Origin: Chloroflexota bacterium | GTDB taxonomy: Bacteria > Chloroflexota > Dehalococcoidia > Dehalococcoidales > JAUYDJ01 | Assembly: GCA_030690025.1 (NCBI GenBank) | Contig: JAUYDJ010000258.1 | Location: 1 to 18,004, forward strand | Direction of reading: 5' to 3' | DNA: 18,004 bases | The notes under the pieces: model-generated | The model's input: the letters and a program-made list of their open reading frames with translations, nothing else | What the model was told of the DNA's origin: nothing | Databases searched by the model: none | Translations under genes and position numbers: made by a program | Part shown: positions 14,942-18,004 of the stretch, in pieces | Numbering within the stretch: position 1 is the stretch's first letter | Layout of the letters: every line of letters begins with the position of its first letter

Positions 14942-15964
14942 TTACCGCCCGGCCAGTCCCAGTAAAGCGTTAACGGTGGCCGCGGCTAGAGCGCTGCCGC
15001 CGCGGGTTCCGGCAATACTGATGTACGGTATGTCAAGTTCCACCAGCTTCTCCTTGGACTCTTTAGCCTGCACAAAGCCGACGGGCATTCCTATGACGAT
15101 AGCGGGAGTGACCTTTTTCTGAGTAATCAGTGCAACCAGAGTCAACAAGGCTGTGGGGGAGTTCCCGATAGCGACGATAGACTCATTGAGCCGTTCTCCC
15201 AGGTGGTGGAAGGCGGCTGATGTTCGGGTGCTGCCTTCCACATGGTCTGTATCTGCTGCCCCGAGTTCTTCCAAGGCACAGTAAACGGGACAGCCGAACT
15301 TTGCCGCCAGCCGGCCGTTAACGGCTACGGCTGCCATCCTCACATCGGTAAAGATGGGCCTCCCGAGGCGGATGGCGGCCAGTGCCACCGTGATGGCCAC
15401 CGGGTGGAATCTCACCAGAGAAGCTATGTGGCGGTCGCCGGCGGTGTGCACGAGGCGCTTCACCACCGTCAGCTCTTCCGGAGACAGGTCCAGCGGTGGC
15501 AGCAGCCTTTCCACGATGGCCATGCTCTGCTGCTCGATGGCTCTGGGAGAGACGTGAGGAGCCCCGTCGGGCGCCAGCTCCGGCGCCGTCTCCAGGATAC
15601 GCTTGGCCACCAGGTCAACAAGGTACTCGTCCAGGCCGAGGTTATCGGCGATATTGAAATTCGTACCCGGGTAGGCTGATTTCAGGTTCTCGACGAGCTG
15701 GGGGATGTGTTCAGTAATATGCCGCCCGGGGAAGAGAAAGTAAGGCACGATAACCACCCGCGTTGCCCCTTGCCTGACCAAGTAACCTACCGCTTCGTCT
15801 AAGTCCGGGTGATTGAATTGGAGCGAGGCACCAGCAACCTCCACATCCGCAGAGAGAAAGGCTCTCACCCCGTGGCTGAGCCGACGAAGGACTTCGGTAA
15901 TCTCAGTCATTCCCTTTTCGCCGCGGCTGCCGTGAGCCAAGATGACGATGCCAGTGTTTATCAT
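14942..15964 (-). CDS. cbiXC: CbiX-CbiC fusion: sirohydrochlorin cobaltochelatase / cobalt-precorrin-8 methylmutase
   Basis: Two-domain enzyme, first gene of the operon. Residues about 1-125 are CbiX, which inserts cobalt into sirohydrochlorin: GIVILAHGSRG with His11 at the start and VIVPYFLFPGRHITEHIP with His82, the two conserved metal-binding histidines. Residues about 138-340 are CbiC, which moves the methyl from C11 to C12: VKRLVHTAGD carries the catalytic His173, followed by FTDVRMAAVAV and the typical end IVIGMPVGFVQAKESKEKL then GTRGGSALAAA. The fusion joins the first cobalt-pathway step to a late one. The ATG at 15964 places the CbiX strand at the expected distance. No clear Shine-Dalgarno precedes it, and the predicted leader is only about 30 bases. 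Confidence 0.92.
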   Translation of the reverse strand: MINTGIVILAHGSRGEKGMTEITEVLRRLSHGVRAFLSADVEVAGASLQFNHPDLDEAVGYLVRQGATRVVIVPYFLFPGRHITEHIPQLVENLKSAYPGTNFNIADNLGLDEYLVDLVAKRILETAPELAPDGAPHVSPRAIEQQSMAIVERLLPPLDLSPEELTVVKRLVHTAGDRHIASLVRFHPVAITVALAAIRLGRPIFTDVRMAAVAVNGRLAAKFGCPVYCALEELGAADTDHVEGSTRTSAAFHHLGERLNESIVAIGNSPTALLTLVALITQKKVTPAIVIGMPVGFVQAKESKEKLVELDIPYISIAGTRGGSALAAATVNALLGLAGR

Positions 15965-15968
15965 AATA

Positions 15969-15998
15969 AACTATACTTGATTAAAAACAATTATAGTT
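15969..15998. promoter_or_regulatory. Inverted repeat AACTATA-N16-TATAGTT over the cbi transcription start
   Basis: Perfect 7-bp arms at 15969-15975 and 15992-15998, centre-to-centre spacing about 23 bases (two helical turns). The block begins four bases downstream of the -10 box and ends five bases before the cbiXC start codon, so a dimer bound here would block initiation. Its likely ligand protein is the adjacent winged-helix regulator; this is inference from position. Confidence 0.5.
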
Positions 15999-16001
15999 GA
16001 C

Positions 16002-16030
16002 ATTATAAGGGATATGATTTGCCATGTCAA
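16002..16030 (-). promoter_or_regulatory. Consensus sigma70-type promoter of the cobalamin operon
   Basis: TTGACA (16030-16025) and TATAAT (16007-16002) on the minus strand are both perfect consensus hexamers with exactly 17 bases between them. The start site should be near 15995, giving a leader of about 30 bases. The leader is too short for a cobalamin riboswitch. A promoter this strong would be expected to be held down by a repressor. Confidence 0.78.
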
Positions 16031-16088
16031 TAGCTGGAATTCCCGGATTTAGGGGTTTCCCGAGAGGATAGTGAATTGAAGAAGCAAA

Positions 16089-16880
16089 CTATGCCGCTGT
16101 CTGGGCCAAGTCGATCAGTTCGTAGTCCAGTTTCTCTTCTTCCAGTCTCTTGAGCAGCTCGAGTATGGCGTCATCGGTGCACACCACGGTAGAGGATAAA
16201 CCGCAGTGTGCCGCTTCGATTATTGCTTCCGCCACGCCGTAAAGATATTGAGGTTCAATGCCGGCCCGCCTCAGTACCGCTAAAGCCTCGATACCGATAG
16301 CGCCAACATTTTGGCTCTTATCAATGTAAGCTTTCAGCCGTTTCATGTCGACCTGCCTTGACCCCCCTTTTTGGACGCCGGGTACCTGCAGAATGGTTAC
16401 CTTGCCCCCGGTCAGGTCCACCAGCCCTTCGATGTTGGCGATGCCTATGTCCTCACCCTGCCTAGCGCTGGACGCCGCTATGCCTCTCGCACCGACGTTT
16501 ATTTGTGCGGTGGCGTAGAGTAAGCCGTCCTTCATCTCGAGCCCAACCGGTTGGCCTTGCTTTATGTCTGAGTCAGCGATGGCAGCGCACACCGTAATAT
16601 TGGTGATGACTTGTTGTACCACCGAAACATATCCCTGGAGCTCTCTGAGCATTTTGAGTATCCAGTTGACTCCTTTGGTGCTTACCCGGTAGCTTGAACG
16701 GCCGTTGGAAATAATCATCTCCTCAGCAACTAAGTGACGAACATAATCTGAGATCGCCTGAGGCGTTATACCCAACTTGGCGGCTATCTTTCTCTGTTGA
16801 ATACCGGGGCCGCCGGCAGCAATCTCGACCAGTATCTGGAATCTGGTGGCGGAGTTCTTATTCTGCAGTATTTCTACCAT
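16089..16880 (-). CDS. Two-domain winged-helix regulator next to the cobalamin operon
   Basis: 263-aa protein with an N-terminal winged helix (about 10-75): RFQILVEIAAGG, the recognition region QQRKIAAKLGITPQAISDYVR, then VAEEMIISNGRSSYRVSTKG for the wing. The C-terminal part (about 80-263) is a predicted alpha/beta sensor domain: VCAAIADSDIKQGQPVGLEM, ATAQINVGARGIAASSA, VTILQVPGV, VGAIGIEALAVLRRAGI. From memory this layout resembles archaeal MarR-like regulators with a conserved C-terminal domain; I cannot name the family with certainty. It lies 124 bases upstream of the cbi operon on the same strand. I infer that it senses cobalt or a corrinoid and acts on the repeat at 15969-15998. ATG at 16880; the ribosome binding site is weak. 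Confidence 0.7.
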   Translation of the reverse strand: MVEILQNKNSATRFQILVEIAAGGPGIQQRKIAAKLGITPQAISDYVRHLVAEEMIISNGRSSYRVSTKGVNWILKMLRELQGYVSVVQQVITNITVCAAIADSDIKQGQPVGLEMKDGLLYATAQINVGARGIAASSARQGEDIGIANIEGLVDLTGGKVTILQVPGVQKGGSRQVDMKRLKAYIDKSQNVGAIGIEALAVLRRAGIEPQYLYGVAEAIIEAAHCGLSSTVVCTDDAILELLKRLEEEKLDYELIDLAQTAA

Positions 16881-16927
16881 GTTTCAACCCCATTTAGCGA
16901 TTGAGTGTATTCCATTTTACTGGTTGT

Positions 16928-16956
16928 ATTATAAGCGACCACGTTTAATCCGACAA
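16928..16956 (-). promoter_or_regulatory. Promoter of the winged-helix regulator gene
   Basis: TTGTCG (16956-16951), 17 bases, then a perfect TATAAT (16933-16928) on the minus strand. The start site near 16921 would give a leader of about 40 bases before the ATG at 16880. I do not see the AACTATA/TATAGTT repeat here, so autoregulation through the same site is not supported. Confidence 0.6.
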
Positions 16957-17262
16957 CTCTCCCATCATTTATTGCATGGCTCGCCATCGTCGTTGAACCA
17001 TTTTGGTGATAATGGAGGTGCTTCCACAGGTGTAATAATCATACTCAGATGAAGCGCCCCTTACAACGCGAATGTCTGTCCTTTCGTTGCTTGTTTATCT
17101 TGCTGGTCAATAGCTAGCGTATAATTAATGTTACACACAAAGCTTCTCTGAGGCGGTCACACTTTTCATTGAAATGGTCAATCTGCGTCATAGAAAAGGT
17201 AATTGATGTTCTTGGAATGCATCTGCATCCTAAGGCTCATTCAACGAAAACGGTAAGTCCCC
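16957..17262. other. Gene-poor stretch between the regulator promoter and the ATPase remnant
   Basis: About 300 bases, AT-richer than the neighbouring genes, with no complete gene that I can support. The only content of note is a plus-strand fragment at 17187-17234 that resembles an IS630 transposase (listed separately). Confidence 0.5.
17187..17234 (+). pseudogene. Possible scrap of an IS630-type transposase on the plus strand
   Basis: Sixteen codons read VIEKVIDVLGMHLHPK. Aligned by eye with the minus-strand transposase in this window ([16 protein letters not shown]) eight or nine positions are identical and most others conservative. The likeness ends where the catalytic VDEKS motif should follow. 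The short length means chance is a real alternative. Confidence 0.3.
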
Positions 17263-17543
17263 CTACTGGTCGGGATGGCCGAACACGCTCATTCGCCTTT
17301 GGGACAGCAATCGTTCGACACGTCTCGTTTCCTCCCCGGTTTGCGCTTGCATGGCTCGACGGAACCTGACGACGTCCCTTATATCCAGACTGCGTTGTAC
17401 GACGATACCGGCGACCAACTTGGCAATATCCGGTGCGGTGTTCTCTCTCATGGTCAACACACGTTCGGCCACAACAATAAAGTCATCTTTACTATAGGGA
17501 TCCATATGCAGCACATGGAAACGTGAAGCTAGTTCTGGGTCCC
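17263..17543 (-). pseudogene. C-terminal remnant of an AAA+ ATPase
   Basis: About 93 codons up to the TAG at 17265-17263 run without a stop: [18 protein letters not shown] resembles the Arg-finger and lid segment after the AAA+ core in MoxR/Mcm-like ATPases (PEL-x-SRF followed by a short aromatic-rich strand), then DFIVVAERVLTMRE and an alpha-helical tail with SLDIRDVVRFRRAM. The Walker A and B motifs are absent because the frame upstream becomes out-of-frame transposase sequence at the junction around 17536-17543. There is no proper start. Family call is from motif memory and moderate. Confidence 0.5.
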
Positions 17544-18004
17544 ATAGTTGTCCACGATCAGATGCAGTGGCGTCCCTTTGGGGAACTCCCGGTCCAGTTG
17601 CCGCAGGAATCGCAGGAACTCCTGGTGCCGGTGCTTGGCCATGCATTCCCCGATCACCCGTTCGTCCAGGACGTTTAGGGCCGCAAACAGGGTGGTGGTC
17701 CCATGGCGCTTGTAGTCGTGAGTCATGGTTCCGCAGCGTCCTTTCTTCATGGGCAACCCTGGCTGGGTCCGCTGTAGGGCTTGAGGCTCTTCTCGTCCAC
17801 GCAAAGGACGATGGCCTTGTCCGGAGGGTTGAGGTACAGCCCCAAGACGTCGGTGAGTTTCTCCGTGAAGCGAATATCCTTCGAGAGCTTGAACCGTTTG
17901 GTCCGCTGGGGCTGCAATCCGTGGGCGTCCCAGATGCGGTGGACCATCGAGTGGCTGACGCCTTGGGCCTTGGCCATAGTTCGGCGGCTCCAATGGGTGG
18001 CTCC
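17536..18004 (-). mobile_element. IS630-family transposase fragment, frameshifted and 3'-truncated
   Basis: Minus-strand frame from the window edge gives the helix-turn-helix region ([36 protein letters not shown]) and the first catalytic Asp in LCVDEKS. Near 17785 the frame shifts: the next sequence, [18 protein letters not shown], continues in another frame, consistent with about four lost bases where family members have SQIQAL. It then runs through [18 protein letters not shown] to the second Asp in IVDNYGT and stops matching at about 17540, where the HKHP continuation and the third catalytic Glu should be. The element is therefore inactive. Its 5' end, and any terminal inverted repeat there, lie outside the window; no right-hand repeat is seen at the junction. 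Confidence 0.88.

Noticed and set aside
15965..16088. Cobalamin riboswitch upstream of the cbi operon
   Set aside because: I could not find a B12-box-like sequence or the conserved core, and the strong promoter leaves a leader of only about 30 bases.
1..18004. CRISPR array or other long regularly spaced repeats
   Set aside because: Read through for recurring spaced repeats; only the short tandem and inverted repeats listed were found.

Overview
The window looks like a chromosomal segment of an anaerobic bacterium, most plausibly a Chloroflexota (Dehalococcoidia-like) lineage. This placement is inference from gene content: a complete-looking anaerobic (cobalt-early) cobalamin operon, an archaeal-style two-domain regulator, and DsbD/TlpA-type thiol chemistry. 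No taxonomic marker is complete here. Almost everything is on the minus strand; only an HxlR-type regulator is clearly on plus.

Left edge (1-1486): the 5' part of metG (methionyl-tRNA synthetase, cut by the window edge), preceded on the same strand by a nitrilase-family hydrolase with an intact Glu-Lys-Cys triad and a good sigma70-type promoter. Accessory strip (about 1777-5000): a 3' remnant of a tyrosine recombinase; a response regulator that has lost most of its receiver domain where it abuts the 3' end of a flavin split-barrel (PNPOx-like) gene; a divergent HxlR regulator sharing overlapping promoters with that gene; a tlpA-like thioredoxin lipoprotein and a ccdA-like membrane thiol transporter; and a structured tRNA-like stretch with a consensus -10 box. 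The broken genes at its left end and the tRNA-like sequence at its right end suggest a remodelled island.

Cobalamin operon (5101-15964, minus): transcribed in the order cbiX-cbiC fusion, cbiM, cbiN, cbiQ, cbiO, cbiD, cbiE-cbiT fusion, cbiL, cbiF, cbiG-cbiH fusion, cbiA. Genes overlap or nearly abut (several ATGA/GTGA junctions), so they should be one transcript. Together they import cobalt, insert it into sirohydrochlorin, carry out the ring methylations, contraction and methyl migration, and amidate cobyrinate to the a,c-diamide. The only core ring step not seen is CbiJ (cobalt-precorrin-6A reductase). A textbook promoter (TTGACA-17-TATAAT) with an inverted repeat over the start site precedes the operon, and no B12 riboswitch is recognisable. 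The gene immediately upstream on the same strand (16089-16880) encodes a winged-helix regulator with a C-terminal sensor-like domain and is the obvious candidate controller.

Right edge (16881-18004): the regulator's own promoter, a possible plus-strand scrap of an IS630-type transposase, then the C-terminal end of an AAA+ ATPase fused at an 8-bp junction to a frameshifted, 3'-truncated IS630-family transposase that runs off the window.
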